From Arctopsyche grandis (Eukaryota > Arthropoda > Insecta > Trichoptera > Hydropsychidae), in contig NC_135358.1 of the NCBI RefSeq assembly GCF_051622035.1, positions 1,366,501-1,430,500 on the forward strand: a stretch of 64,000 nt of DNA. Reading direction: 5' to 3'. Within the stretch, counting starts at the first letter, position 1; each line of letters begins with the position of its first letter. The position numbers and the translations under genes were made by a program. The notes under the pieces were generated by a model. It saw only the letters and a list, made by a program, of their open reading frames with translations, did no database searches and was not told the DNA's origin. Positions 23,696 to 36,600 of this stretch are shown here, one piece after another.

Positions 23696-24930
23696 TTACC
23701 ATAGACGATTGTCATAAGATACAAGAAGATCTAGATAGATTCTCTATATATTGTTTAAATAATGATCGTTTTATTAATCTAGAAAAATGCTCTATTTTAA
23801 ATTTCACTAGAAATAAGTCAATTATTACTAATCAATATCAATTAAATCATTCAATCCTTAACACGTCATCTTCTATTAAAGATCTTGGTGTAATACTCAA
23901 TAATAAACTAGATTTCTCTGAACATATTTCTTTTATTACCAACAAAGCATTTAAATCTCTTGGATTCCTACTCCGCTCAACAAAACCCTTTAATGATCCT
24001 TATGTACTAAAATTACTTTATTTTTCCTTTGTAAGGTCTCACCTTGAATTTGCCTCAATTATCTGGTCACCTTTTTATTTATCCCATATTAATTGTATTG
24101 AGAAAGTTCAACTTAAATTTATTAAATCCTTACGCTACCTTTTTCCTACCTATACACATTCTACTGTTTCCGACATTTTAAAAATCCTTTCTTTTAACAA
24201 TCTTTCTGTCAGGCGACGACATACTGATGCTATATTCTTCTTTAAGCTCATAAATGGTTTCCTTGATTGTTCTGATTTACTGAATAAGGTTAATTTCAGA
24301 ATCCCAGTTCGATACTCTAGACGCGTTGCACTCTTTTCACTTGATCCTTTCAATACTAATTCCCAAAAATATTTTTATCTGCAGCGCGTTTATCGTATGT
24401 TTAACGGAGAGCTGAATGAGGTTGATCTGTTTGGTATTTCCCTACATCAATTCAGGTCTAACATCAAGAGAATCTTGACCGATTGACTAATTTTTTCTCC
24501 TATTCTATTTTTCCAATATTTCCATTATTTTTATACTTTAGTTTAGTTATGTAATGTGCTATTTAATCATATTATAGCTTTCATTCTTTTCCTTTTCATT
24601 TGTTTATTTTGTATTTACCTTTTTCATTTGTTTTATATTTGTAAATTTCAATTTCTTCTTATATTCTATCTTATAACCTTTTCCAAATATTTTAATACTA
24701 TAGTTTAATTATGCAATGTACCACATATTTTGTCATGCCTTTATTCTTTACTTTTAAATTTGTTTTCCTTATATTTATCTTTTTCATTTTTGTAAAAATC
24801 TATTATTGGACTCGGATGTTACATATATTATTTATTTACTTTTTGTTTTTTTTTATAACTATCTCTGTACATCCTGTCTGTTGATTTTTCAATTAATAAA
24901 ATAAAAAATAAAAATAAAATAAAATAATTT
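23696..24930 (+). mobile_element. 5'-truncated copy of the same LINE family, plus strand
   Basis: From 'ccatagacgattgtcataag' onward it is nearly identical to the minus-strand LINE at 17281-18510, through the ORF end, 3' UTR and AATAAA-type tail. Truncation falls just after the YADD block. The open frame 23662-24486 starts in flanking DNA. Its LINE part differs from the intact copy at one residue that I noticed (RRRHT for RRRHS), implying recent insertion. It cannot encode an active enzyme. Confidence 0.85.
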
Positions 24931-25075
24931 CGTTTCGTTTTGTTAAGAAGTCAACTTTGCGTCTGACTAATTGATTATACGTTCAATTAGTATTGGATTT
25001 GAAATTCCATACATTACAAACAAACCTAAATTGTATCGATTTAAATTGACTTTTATAGACCACATATATATATTT

Positions 25076-25172
25076 GAAGATGTCTCATATTCGGAACAGT
25101 GTTTCTCATATGAAGATGTCTCATATTCGGAATTTTTCAATTAATAAAATAAAATAAAATAAAATAGTTTGT
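25076..25172 (+). repeat. 21-bp direct repeat followed by a tail-only LINE end
   Basis: The motif GAAGATGTCTCATATTCGGA occurs at 25,076 and again at 25,113. Directly after the second copy comes TTTTTCAATTAATAAAATAA plus three more AAAAT units, identical to the 3' terminus of the neighbouring LINE. This looks like an extreme 5'-truncated insertion of about 45 bp. Confidence 0.55.
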
Positions 25173-25229
25173 AGAACATACGCTATAATATCAACTGACT
25201 GAAGCAGACATTATCAATGCACGACTTCT

Positions 25230-25740
25230 GAAAAAGTCACAAAGTTTCTCCTTGAGGGGTTCGCGAAAAGGTCGAACGGCCACGCGTCGTGAACTTTTCA
25301 CTGACGTCAGCTGCGATCGGCCCGGTTCACGCGAACCGGGCGAACCGGTCGACCGGTTCGCCATTGTTTTGGAAACACATTCAGCGATACAAACCGACGT
25401 GGACAGGGTTTCGGGCGGGAGAGCTTTCGGCGCTTGCGCGTTCAGGGGTGTGCGCGCGAGAAGGCTTTCGCGGATCGATCCAAAAAGCTCAGACCAGACA
25501 CGACCCGACTGCTAGCGCTAGCTGTCCCTTCGACCACCACGAAACCTTCCATACACAACCCTAATATTCGACGTGCACGTGTCCATCGCATACGAGAGTC
25601 ATCTCTCCATGACGTGCCCCCAGTCTCATCGGGGATAGTGAACGCTGCAACCGCATAACATCCCCCTTGACCTATCGTCAGCACCCGTGGTGTGGAGGGA
25701 CGGCGAGCGAAAGTGACCCTTAGTGCATAACCACATAGAG
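25230..25740 (+). promoter_or_regulatory. GC-rich promoter and probable 5'-UTR exon of the choline transporter gene
   Basis: An abrupt CpG-rich block in an otherwise AT-rich window. Overlapping open frames in both directions reflect composition. At 25,740/25,741 the sequence CATAGAG|GTGAGTGT is a strong plus-strand splice donor. The next plausible acceptor is GCTTACGACAG at 30,631, 22 nt before the ChT start codon. I infer a non-coding first exon ending at 25,740. The block contains a perfect 24-bp palindrome (25,339-25,362) and hairpins rich in AACCGGT. No TATA box seen. Confidence 0.5.
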
Positions 25741-27719
25741 GTGAGTGTATGCTTTTCAACTTCTTTAAACTGGGTTATGTAATCATTGATGCGATTAATT
25801 GCCATTGGAGTGTGACGTTGCGCATACGTCGATTTATTTGCAACATACAAAATGTACAACATTCACATGTCACATATGTTCATTTTGACCTAATTTGAAT
25901 GCATATTAATAATAAGTACTATTTATTTGATTTTTGAACAATAAAACAAATATATCGAAATTTATACGAATCAAGATGTTCAAAAATACAAATTATTGAT
26001 ATAATTGGACTTATTTAAATATATGTATGTAATTCCTACATCATATCTTCATATCAGGTTTCAAAATCGATGATGAAATTTCAATTAAATGCATGTTTAT
26101 TTCTTGTAAAATATTACACTATGATGATTATGTTTTAAAATCATCCATATCGTACGTTTATTTCAATATTATTTTATTGAAAAAGTAATATTATGTAAAT
26201 TTTGATTGAACCCAACTCAAGTGTAATAATGATTCATAAGATGTGTAGTATTTTTTGTATTCTGAATTGTATTAAATGTAGATTGAATGAAATGTTGAAA
26301 TTTTTTTTATAATTGATTTTATTTGATGTTGTAATATAATTTGTATAATGACATACATATGTATGCACATACATATGTAATTTGTGGATTGCTATTGATT
26401 TCATATTGCATTGTACATCCATGGAGAATCTTTTGAAGCTGTCGCACTTTTACATTATGAAATTAAATTAAATAGATCTCTTCATATCATATGAACATAC
26501 ATATAATATGTATGTATACTGACACTTAATATTAGTATATACATATATTATATACAACATCGCGAATATGGTTTGAAAATTTTCAATGTTTAAAAACTAT
26601 GGCTATTGAAAATCATATGATTGAAACTTTATCATTCTGTATGAAAGTATATCCATATGTATGTATGTATGTATATTATTACAAAATTGCACTTTATAGT
26701 ATTTATAATTATACATACTTCACTTAAGTGAAAGTCTAAATGATATCTAAAATGATAATGTCAATATAAAATAGATAACAGTTAAATTTTAGCATAGTAT
26801 GTTATATTACATTGATTAGCGATTATTTACCAGAATAAATTAATAAAATTTTATTTAAATCATACTTTTTACTCAAAAGTACGATTTATTAACCCTTCCC
26901 ATTTACACATTTATTTTATAATATATTCCTGTCGATCCCTAGAGATTTGTCAATCAAGCTTATATGATATGACATTGATTGAAAATCATCACTTAGGTAG
27001 GTAATTAATTGTAGTGGATACACTTTAGAATTTTCGGCTTGGATAAAAAAATCAAAGAATTATAAAATGTCAATCGAAGTTAATATTTACACAATCCCCG
27101 GTTTCATCTGGGACGTAATTTTTTAAATTATAACTCCATTATAGAAATTTGGGGGGCTACCTATGTAGTTCCACCGACCTAAATATCTCGAGACTCGTTT
27201 CCCCGACTTTTTCGGTGCTTCTCGTCGTCGAGTTTGTATATATGAATGTATACAAAATACACATTTTGAAATACTTATTTTACGGAATAAATATTTCACT
27301 ATTATAGTAAGAATTTATATTTTTATATTTCAAAGGAGTATTGATAGCTTAAAAATCTATGAATAATCACAATATATCTCGTATATTAAAGATATTACAT
27401 ATGTACATGTATACAAAAAAATTATAAACAATATATATTATCGGGATATTTCAAGTCGGTTGAATGGAGCGCACCAATAATTTGTGTACTTTATGATTTT
27501 AGTTATTTATTATTTCATCCCCATACTTTTCAAAGTAAGGAAGGAGGGGTAGATAAATAGCACTATTATTCAAAGTTTGATTTAGAAGTTATAAGGAAAC
27601 ATACATACATTATATTTTATATTTAATTTATACCAGGAAGGCCTAATAGAAACATTGTACATTTGATACAAATATTATTAGTATTATACAAGTACATAAA
27701 TATATATCAACGAATATCT
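25741..27719. other. probable first intron of ChT, AT-rich part
   Basis: No coding or transposon sequence recognised. TATG/TACA microsatellite patches occur at 26,345-26,375, 26,490-26,560 and 26,650-26,680. Confidence 0.4.
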
Positions 27720-27992
27720 ACACAGACATTTATGGTCAAATTTGTAAATTTGCAGCATTTTATACAATTCGGAGAAATTCAAAATTGTTGGAAACTCTAG
27801 ATTTTGCGAGAAAATGGGTAAGGTTGCTAATATGTTGGAACCGTTTCAATAAAAATCAGATAAATTGGCAAACTATTATAGGAAACTATCGACCTGGAGT
27901 CACAAATCCAAGGTCTGGCTAGCAGAAACCAGTGGGATTTGAACCCGTGACCACTCTGTTTAAAGCATTATATGCCAACCACTAGTGTTCTG
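27720..27992 (-). mobile_element. tRNA-derived SINE
   Basis: On the minus strand the head reads ACTAGTGGTTGGCATA (A-box-like), then GGTTCAAATCC (B-box), as in a tRNA. The body contains TTGTGACTCCAGGTCGATAG, GTTTGCCAATTTATCTGA and TTGAAACGGTTCC. The same body occurs at 52,405-52,893 and 57,574-57,968, showing a dispersed family. The 3' end is blurred. Confidence 0.75.
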
Positions 27993-28685
27993 TTGGTTAT
28001 ATAATTAAATGCAAGTCTTTTTTTTACCATGTAACGCGTTGGAACGGCGTTCCGGCACCTTTTTGTCTCAGCATTTTTTATGTGTCAAACGAATATTCTA
28101 TATAATATAATTTGAATATAATCTTTTCCAATAACAAACTTGACAATAAGTGAGTTCCGGCACCTTTTTTTTGCAAAAAAAAAGCCCTGCTTCTACGTAT
28201 GTATAAACATAAGTATATGTATTACGTCAAAGATTTATTACGATTATTTGTAGTAGTAGTAAATATAAATCTTGGCTTAATTCACAACATATGTATGTAC
28301 GAGTTATAGAATATTTACTCACAAATAATAATTTGAGACATTTTCAATGAAAAAGCAGAGAGAGTCGTACGAAAATCAATAGTTCACGTGCTGGTTATTT
28401 ATGTGAGTCATTATGATTCCAATAAATAAGCGGGTGCCGCTTATTGTAATCGCACGCATAACGACATCGATAAAAATGGACTTTCATAAATATTTTTGCT
28501 GACATATGATACGATTACAAGTACGTATGTATGCACATGTGAAGTGCATGGAAATATTTGAAAACATTTTTCCATTGTTACCGAGATAATTGAATTATTA
28601 GTCACATTGCGATCGATAAAGGATTATACATATACAATAAGAAATATACAGTTATTATACTAGAAATAATAAAAATTTAATTGTA
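27993..28685. other. intronic AT-rich DNA, no gene seen
   Basis: Two short repeats of a phrase 'ttccggcacctttttt' occur at about 28,048 and 28,154, suggesting remnant repeat DNA. Nothing else recognised. Confidence 0.35.
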
Positions 28686-28935
28686 GGTAGAGTAAGAAAT
28701 ATAAAGAAGACAACTGGTGGTGTTTTTCACAGGGGTGTGCTCATGTACAATGCTCTCCCTGAGTGCGTCAGGTATTCTAAGACCGTGGATGCATTCTTGC
28801 ATCCACATTGCAAAATACATCTGTGAAGGACAGTGCATATGAATTTATACATAAAACTTTAGAGCTAAGTAACTAAGAATGTATTTTTTAAATTAGCTAG
28901 ATAGGTAAAATTATATAAATAAATAAAAGACAAAT
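28686..28935 (+). pseudogene. LINE C-terminal fragment
   Basis: The plus-strand reading RVRNIKKTTGGVFHRGVLMY followed by NALPECVRYSKTVDAF resembles the last residues of insect LINE reverse transcriptases (the 'F..RG...YN.LP' block). A short 3' UTR ending in an AAATA-type tail at about 28,915-28,930 follows. Only the extreme 3' end is present. Confidence 0.6.
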
Positions 28936-30239
28936 TTTGCCATGAAAATCGCGAATACGGAATATTTGGCACTCGAGTTCTCGTTAATATGATAATTATC
29001 GTTAGTATAATGGACTTTTTGGCTGCCAGATGTTCCGTTACAGAGATTTTAGTGACCTTTGGGCGAGCGCTTTGTGACCAATAATCACCGAACCGTTATT
29101 CTATTTATCGTATAGAGTTTTCAATATGTCGGGATTGTGAATAATTTGATTGTTTTTTTTTTTTTGAATTGCAGATTGATCAATTGCAATATTCTTAAGT
29201 GCGAGTGGTGATACTTATATAGCCTATGAATGTCTGGAAAACGGAGCCCACATGTGCGGCTTAGGCTTTAGAACAAGAAACAGTCCATCACAGAAGACTT
29301 CTTTGAGGTGGGGCGACTGCTGTCTGAAGATTGTGTCTGAAACGACGGACATTTTGTAAAACATTCTTATAAAAATAATTGATAAGGATCGAAGCAAGTT
29401 CGCAAGATTGGCCAGCAGAAGAAATGTCCCTCGAAACTCGGTGCTCTAAGATTGGAAAAAAATATTAAAACAAAAAAAATTAACTAAATATATTGATCAA
29501 GTTGTTATTGGTGTGAAAGTTTATTTTTGAAAAAATATAAATATATATACATTTATATATATGAAATATAAACTGTTGAGATGCACTGCTGAATCAGCGT
29601 TTGCTGTCTCTGAAAAAAATTATAATTTTGGTTGAACGAAATAAATCAACTATTGTTACTAATAATAATTAATACTATCCACCGTTATATGTGATGCAAT
29701 TATAATTATAAATTATTAAATTAAATGTGATAAAAAAAAGCATATCATTTAATGAGATTTGAAAGTATTCATTCTAATGTGTATTGATAGAAAAAACTAT
29801 AGAAAATAATTAATATAAATGTTGTGATCGGTATATGTCATTCGAAAATAATAAAAAATATACATACATATATCTACATATCAATTATATTTATTTACGT
29901 TATAACTTATACTGCTGTTGCAAAATTGAAAATTATATAAAAATAAATATGATAATGTTTTAAACATCGAAAATTAGAAGATCGAGAAGACGCTTATAAT
30001 AGACGCTGTATTACAGCTGAATCTTTTATATTGAAGGTCAGTACATCATATGATTAAATTTCATTTAAAAAAATGTTTTTTTTACTAATATAAATTAATA
30101 CAATGGATTGTTAGATTAATTAACACATGTAATCATTCCAATTTAATCCGTATTATAAATAAATGATAAAACCATCGCAATTCGTTGAACAAACTGCATC
30201 ACTGATTTTATCGGTGATTAAATGAATCATGAAATGTTA
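28936..30239. other. intronic AT-rich DNA
   Basis: No ORF or known repeat recognised. About 29,180-29,460 is slightly less AT-rich but has no domain or splice pattern I could support. Confidence 0.35.
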
Positions 30240-30560
30240 TCGGTGCAATTCAAGCCTGTCATTAGAAACCCAATACGTAATCGTTAATTGCTAATTAAAC
30301 CAGCGGCATTTGGGCCTTAATTTAAGGACACGGTCATTATCCGTTTATCCTCCAATGGGCCGAGATTAATTCCTTTGGCTAATAGCCGCTTTTCCGATCA
30401 ATGAATTCTCGCTCGGAAAATGCGTCAATTTTTCACGCGTAACAATTGTAATTTTTCCCACATGCTATGCACAAAAATATGCTTCACTTGAAGTGTTTAC
30501 AAATTTCGGCTCGTGCACAATTTTATATTTAATTTTAATTGAGTTGATCACGCAAGGGGG
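30240..30560. promoter_or_regulatory. possible regulatory block upstream of the first ChT coding exon
   Basis: This segment has balanced composition and clustered homeodomain-type cores (TTAATTG, TAATTA, GATTAATT, CTAATAG, CAATGAATT) in an AT-rich intron. It lacks ORFs and transposon signatures. The call is inference from sequence texture only. Confidence 0.25.
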
Positions 30561-30653
30561 TTCTCGTGCGAATCGTACGTTATCTAAATATAGATGATTT
30601 TTTATTATTATGCGCGTTTTGCTTACGACAGGTCAAAGTAAAATCGAATCAAG

Positions 30654-33600
30654 ATGATCAACGTCGGCGGAATTATCTCCATCATCATCTTCTATGTTAT
30701 GATTCTGGCTGTCGGCATCTGGGCAGCTAAGAAGAAACAAGCCGGAAATGATTCTGAAGAGGAAGTCATGTTGGCCGGAAGGAGTATCGGCCTCTTTGTC
30801 GGAATATTCACAATGACAGGTGAGATTTTAATATTGTGAAAATCTTTGCATACATTTTTATAAAATATGTATCATTGATTTTCAATTTGATCTGCTTTAT
30901 GAGTTGCAAATATAATAATAATTTTAATTTATTCTTATTTTTTTATATGTAATAATATATAATGAAGGCTTTGTAATTATTTAAAATACATTTTAAGAAA
31001 AATTTTGATAAAATTTCAAACGAAATAGTTCTTTTAATGGTTCTTTTCAATATTGAATCAATCTCTTAAGGAAAATCTTTTTTTTCATAAAATTAATCAG
31101 AATGATAATTTGCAATTTTTGTCGTAGTAATATTTTAATATAATACGCTATTTTTCATCTAAAAATATTGACAGTTTTGTTTTCTTTTTTGGAAAACATT
31201 TATATTTTCTATGCGGCCAAAATTATGAATTCAAATAAAGATTTTTTGCTATAATCGTATAAACAATATTTAATTCAGAATTAAGTTTTATTTAAAACAG
31301 ATGATAGCACCTTCTAAATTGTACAGTCAAATATTAAAAAAATTTAACCACTTAATCGCCACGCGTTTGTAGAAACCGATTCGATTATTTTATTATACAT
31401 ATGTGTTTTGTAGTGCCAACCCTTGACACTACCTATTGAATATATCACAAACTATATTTTTCAATTACATAAGTATCACAGGATATTTTTAGATGTCACT
31501 GTGAAGAAACCAAAATTATTTTCTAGTCATAGCCTTAAATAGGAACAACCAACGGTCTGCTTATGGCGATGAAGTGGTCAAACTATGTAATTCACACAGA
31601 TAATAGAATTGAATATGAGTAGGAATAATCTCGACAGAAGATTTTAAAATCCAAATCTAGGTATAAAAATAAATATATGTACATACATAATATGTATAGT
31701 ACTTACATAATTTAGGTCAGTATACTTGAACAATGTTCTAAATTAGATTTTCCTTGAACCGATTCATACAGGTAACGCAATGTCGCATAGTATGGAATTT
31801 GAAAGTAGCGATCATATTTCCGAAGCGTTTCATTTTATTGTATCATAAAATGAAACGATATATTTTACATACATACATCTATAGTAGGTGCAATCTCGTT
31901 AGTAAATCCACATTGTAAATTTTAAACAATAAACTTCTACGTATGTATAGATATATATAATACTTCGGCAGGTGAATTCCAATTATAAAGAATTATTATT
32001 TTTCAAATCCACCTGAAGCCAAATAAATTTTAACGTTGAAAAAGTTCTTTCGTTTTTTATATTTTAATTAATGCAAATTCAGACGGAGGTTTCCCTCGCT
32101 CAACAAAAACACGGGCTTACTTAATTAATATTGAGACGAACCCAAACAAATTCGTTCCAGACCAGTATAAGATACGCTCCTTTTAGTAGAGGCGTAATCA
32201 ATCTGCTGGGCCGTCGAATGAATAAAAAATAATTCAGCCCCAACATACATAAGAAGAATTGAACGAAAATGGAGGCTCTTGATGGCTTCGAGCCTCCACT
32301 AGTTTTCTATTTCGGGCCGAGCTCACACTAAGGCCGGAAAATCGATTTTCCGGCCCTTTCATATTTACGACGAGTCGATTTTCTACGACCCTGCTCGACG
32401 TGGATATTTTGTCTTGTCCTGGGTAGTAAATTAAAGTACAGGGTGTTTTGTTATGTATTTTAAATTTTTAACGACGATCGATAGCACGTAATTGCGTACG
32501 TGTCGTGAAATATTAGTGAAACGTTCAATGACTCCGATCGATTATTGGCGTGTGTTTGCTTTGGAAGGTGGTCATTATGAATCCTATGGGAAAAGAGTGG
32601 ACTAATTCGAATGTTGAAATTGTTTCAATATTAGCCTCTTGTGGTTATTTTACGTGATTAAATCGACCGGTGGAAAAGTTTGATATCGCAAGCTAGAATT
32701 AAATTGCCTTTTTTCACTATGAATTGGTCCTCAAATTTTATTTGTTTTCATTTTTCTAATAAGTAAAAGTCACAATCTTATCGCTTTATTTTTTTATATT
32801 AAGAATATATGAAAAGGAAAAAAAAATAAATCTTAATCCTAAAAGGGCGCCATTTTTACATACCTCCTTTACGTTTCACATGGCTTTCGTGTTAGTGGTC
32901 ATTTTTATCTCTTATCCGATCGTTTTCATACTTTGCCATATTGCTCATTTTGGTCATCAATATAAGTAAATGGAGCCTCCACCATTACGATGGTGCAAAT
33001 ATATCGTGTAAGACGCGATTGTAATTTGCCCGCCGACATTCTATTTGACGTTTACGGTTGACGTTTGTTTGTTAGTTTTAAACATAGATGGCAATAGTAA
33101 AAAAAAATTATTGGTGTTTTTATTCAAAATAATAATTTTATATACAAATTATAGAAAAGGTGTATTTTTAAAAAACTTTTTTTTATTTATTTATGTTTTT
33201 ATGTAGGTTTTTCATTCCAAATTGACCATTTTTCCTTTCAAATTGACATTGAAAAGGTGTCAATTTGAAACGAAAAAGGTTTAGTTTGAAATGAAAATAA
33301 CTCCATTTGAAATAAAAAACGGGTGGGTCAATTTGGAATGAAAAACCTGTATATTTTTTGATTTTTAATGCTTATTCTTCATTTCGAAAATATAAAAAAT
33401 AGACTAAATAACAGTTTTTCACGACAAATTTTGAAAAATTTCTATTTACAGGAAAAAAATCGACAAAAATTTGACTTTTCTTTTTCCCAAAATTGCTCAA
33501 AGATTTTTGTTTTCATTTTACGAAAGTAGACACTTATAATTTAATGTCAATCCTTTGTAAGTTTAAATATATTAAGCAGTCTCATAATGTGAAATTAGCA

Positions 33601-36600
33601 ATTGTATATTTGTAGCCCATTTGTGTTAATTATATTCATTTTCTTAAATACTTTTCATTGAAGAGTTAAAAAAAATTATTTAATACGTGAAAGTGACCTT
33701 TCATTTTGGTTCATCGCCCGTTTAATTAAATATGCATAATCGAGATGAATAGGTTCAAGAAAATTCTATCAAAATTTGATGCAATTTGAATGACATTGTT
33801 AGAAAGCGTCCAGACTTTTCTATGATGTATGGATACATTTATGTTGATTGAATTATTTTCGGCGAACGTTTTTGAGTACCTATTAGATTAGAATGAATAC
33901 AAATTACAGCATTAGCCATGCGTCATTGAAGACTGCTGTAGCTAACGATGTACGTAATATTTCAACTGCTTTTTTTCTAAACAAATTCGTCTGAAAATTA
34001 TTGCGATTTAGATCTAAATTAATCAGTGAATTTTTTTCTGTTTTATAATAAAAATAAAATTGTATATTTAATTTGTATATTTTTAAATCATTAGCTACCT
34101 GGGTTGGAGGTGGTTACATAAACGGCACGGCAGAGGCAATCTATACATCTGGATTGGTTTGGTGTCAAGCTCCCTTTGGATATGCCCTTTCTTTAGTTTT
34201 CGGTAAGTGACCTTTTACATTGAAATCAAATATACAAACTGCGCAAATAATATCTTTAGCGATCGAAAATTTCTCTCTAAATCGCAATACGGTATAAGTC
34301 TAATGACTATGTAATTGTTGACAGATACGATAAGTATTGATAGTAAATGATTGATTGAAATATTGTTTGGTTTTGGAATTCCGATACGATTGCGAATTGC
34401 ATACTCGTTGACATTTTCAACGGATGGTTTCGGAAACTGATTGGAAACTAATATGTATAATTTAAAATAAAGTAACAATACGAACGGAAATACAAATCGG
34501 AAACTGGAACTGAAACAGGAATCAGGAATTGGAAATTAAACAGGGATTGGGATGTGTGTGTGTGTGTATTTGTGTGTCTTCATGGATGTGTGTACGCTTC
34601 CGCGCACACTTACGCGCATTTGACTATGACGTCACCCGTTCCAACTCAGGCGCTCTCGACACGATCGGTCGTCACGCCACATCCCTATACATAACATATA
34701 CTCCTGGTTTTCTTATTTGTTTTTTTTTAATCTTCATACTTGTCCACGCACTCGCAAATACAAACATACATACATACATAAAAGCACACATATTTTCCTA
34801 TGATATTGTTTTTGAATGTTAAACACACGATGACATAATCCGGAAAATGTTTTTCGGAAAATGAGGGTTGAAAATTCTCGCTGTTCATTAAATTTCATTC
34901 GGCTCTGAAAATATTATAAATGGAATGTTTATTAAAATTTACACGGCGAATTTGTGTGGCTTATATAGAAAATTTCAATATACATAACGTTGTTTGTGAA
35001 ATATTAGAGGTACAAAGTTTACTATGTAATTATATATTTTTTTGTTTACTTTTCCTTTCATACGTTTGTATATTATATTAAATAAAAAGTACTTTGGGTT
35101 ATGAAATATAATTAATACATTTGTTGATAAAAAACCATTTTAATAAAATAGGTAGAGAATGTTTGTTAACTAATAAATAATTTGCCATTTATAATAGTCT
35201 TATTCGGTAATCAAACTTTTTTTACGTCTTTTCTTATCTTCAATATTTTTTTATATATAAATATGTAGAATAGTTTTACTTCAATTAAAATAAACAAAAT
35301 AGCACTGAATAAAATATAATATAGTAGACGAGTGTTGACAAAAATATCTAAAAAAGTATGTTTCATATTATCTTTTACAAAAATTTCAATAAACTGTACA
35401 ATGGAAAAAAAACTCTTTCTACAATAGAAAATATTAATTTTTCAAAAATGCATTAAATTAATTATTTTCCGATATTCTCTACATTTACATATTTACAGTA
35501 TGAGAAATTCTGTTTTACAAAAATATATACAGACTGATAATATTATCGTGTAAACATTTTTTTGCCGCACATTTACATTTTTCAGCTACATATGTAAAAC
35601 ATTTTTCACATACATGTATTTCGTTGTCATGTTAACGACCTTTTCATTTTTGTTTTTATTACGATATCACATATACTCGTATCTAACTTCTAGTTCCTAA
35701 ACCTTAAAAAAACCAGGACTGTGGAGTGGGAGCCGCAGTTGTGGAGTCGTGGCTTTTTCACCGGAATCAGAGTTGTTAAAAACGAAACGACTTCGACTCC
35801 GATTTCTTATCTATGTAAACACATTCTTTACGCATATTTGACTTACATGTATAGTGCATTGATTACGTAGCACAGCGGCTCCCAAACCGTACCACTTGGT
35901 GGTACACGATTGGTGGTTTTGGTTCCACGACATAAGATCCAACGACAAAGGTTCCACGAAAGAAGATCTACCCGATAGAATTAACTCGATATCGGATTTA
36001 AATATGGAGCGTTTTATCAAAAATTCTTACTTTTATATTTTGTTTTCGGACTTTTTGTGGCTGGACCTTTAACCGGTTGGAAAATTTATTGGTCGGACGT
36101 TTTTTTTTCGTGGAATCAATAATTTTTTTTTTCGTGGAACCTTTGTCGTAGGATCTTATATCATTGGACCTAATGTCTTGATACGGATGGTTGTTGGAAT
36201 GCAGGATTTACAATAATAAAAATAGAAATATTTTTTATATAATTAATAAACATTATCTTAATCATAGTCGACGTCAATATGTACAGTCGATGATCGAAAA
36301 TCCAGCAATTGATACCGTTTTCCCCTGATCCGGCATGAACTTTGGAGTATATAAAATTTAAAGTATGATTAGAAAATTAGATTTTTGGAAGCTGTGTATC
36401 GAAAATGATCAACCTGCATTATTTGAAACCTTACATAATTTCTTATCTGAAAACAAAATTCGTTAGTCTCGGGATATATGTGAAAAAATAATTGAACATT
36501 TAATCGAATCGCTGAAATCGTCTTTTACGCGGTACTTCCCCAAACCTGAAGAAGCAAACGATTGGATTTTAAACCCCTTTGATAGTGAATATTTTCGGAC

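Larger units (their letters stand above)
30820..34094. other. ChT intron (3.3 kb)
   Basis: Mostly AT-rich. 32,080-32,420 is notably less AT-rich and includes a perfect palindrome. A MITE lies at 33,206-33,347. No genes seen. Confidence 0.6.

Noticed and set aside
25252..25862. Overlapping open frames on both strands in the GC-rich block near 25.3-25.8 kb
   Set aside because: GC-rich sequence lowers stop frequency; frames overlap in all directions, show no domain, and a splice donor at 25,740 cuts across them. Better read as promoter and 5' UTR.
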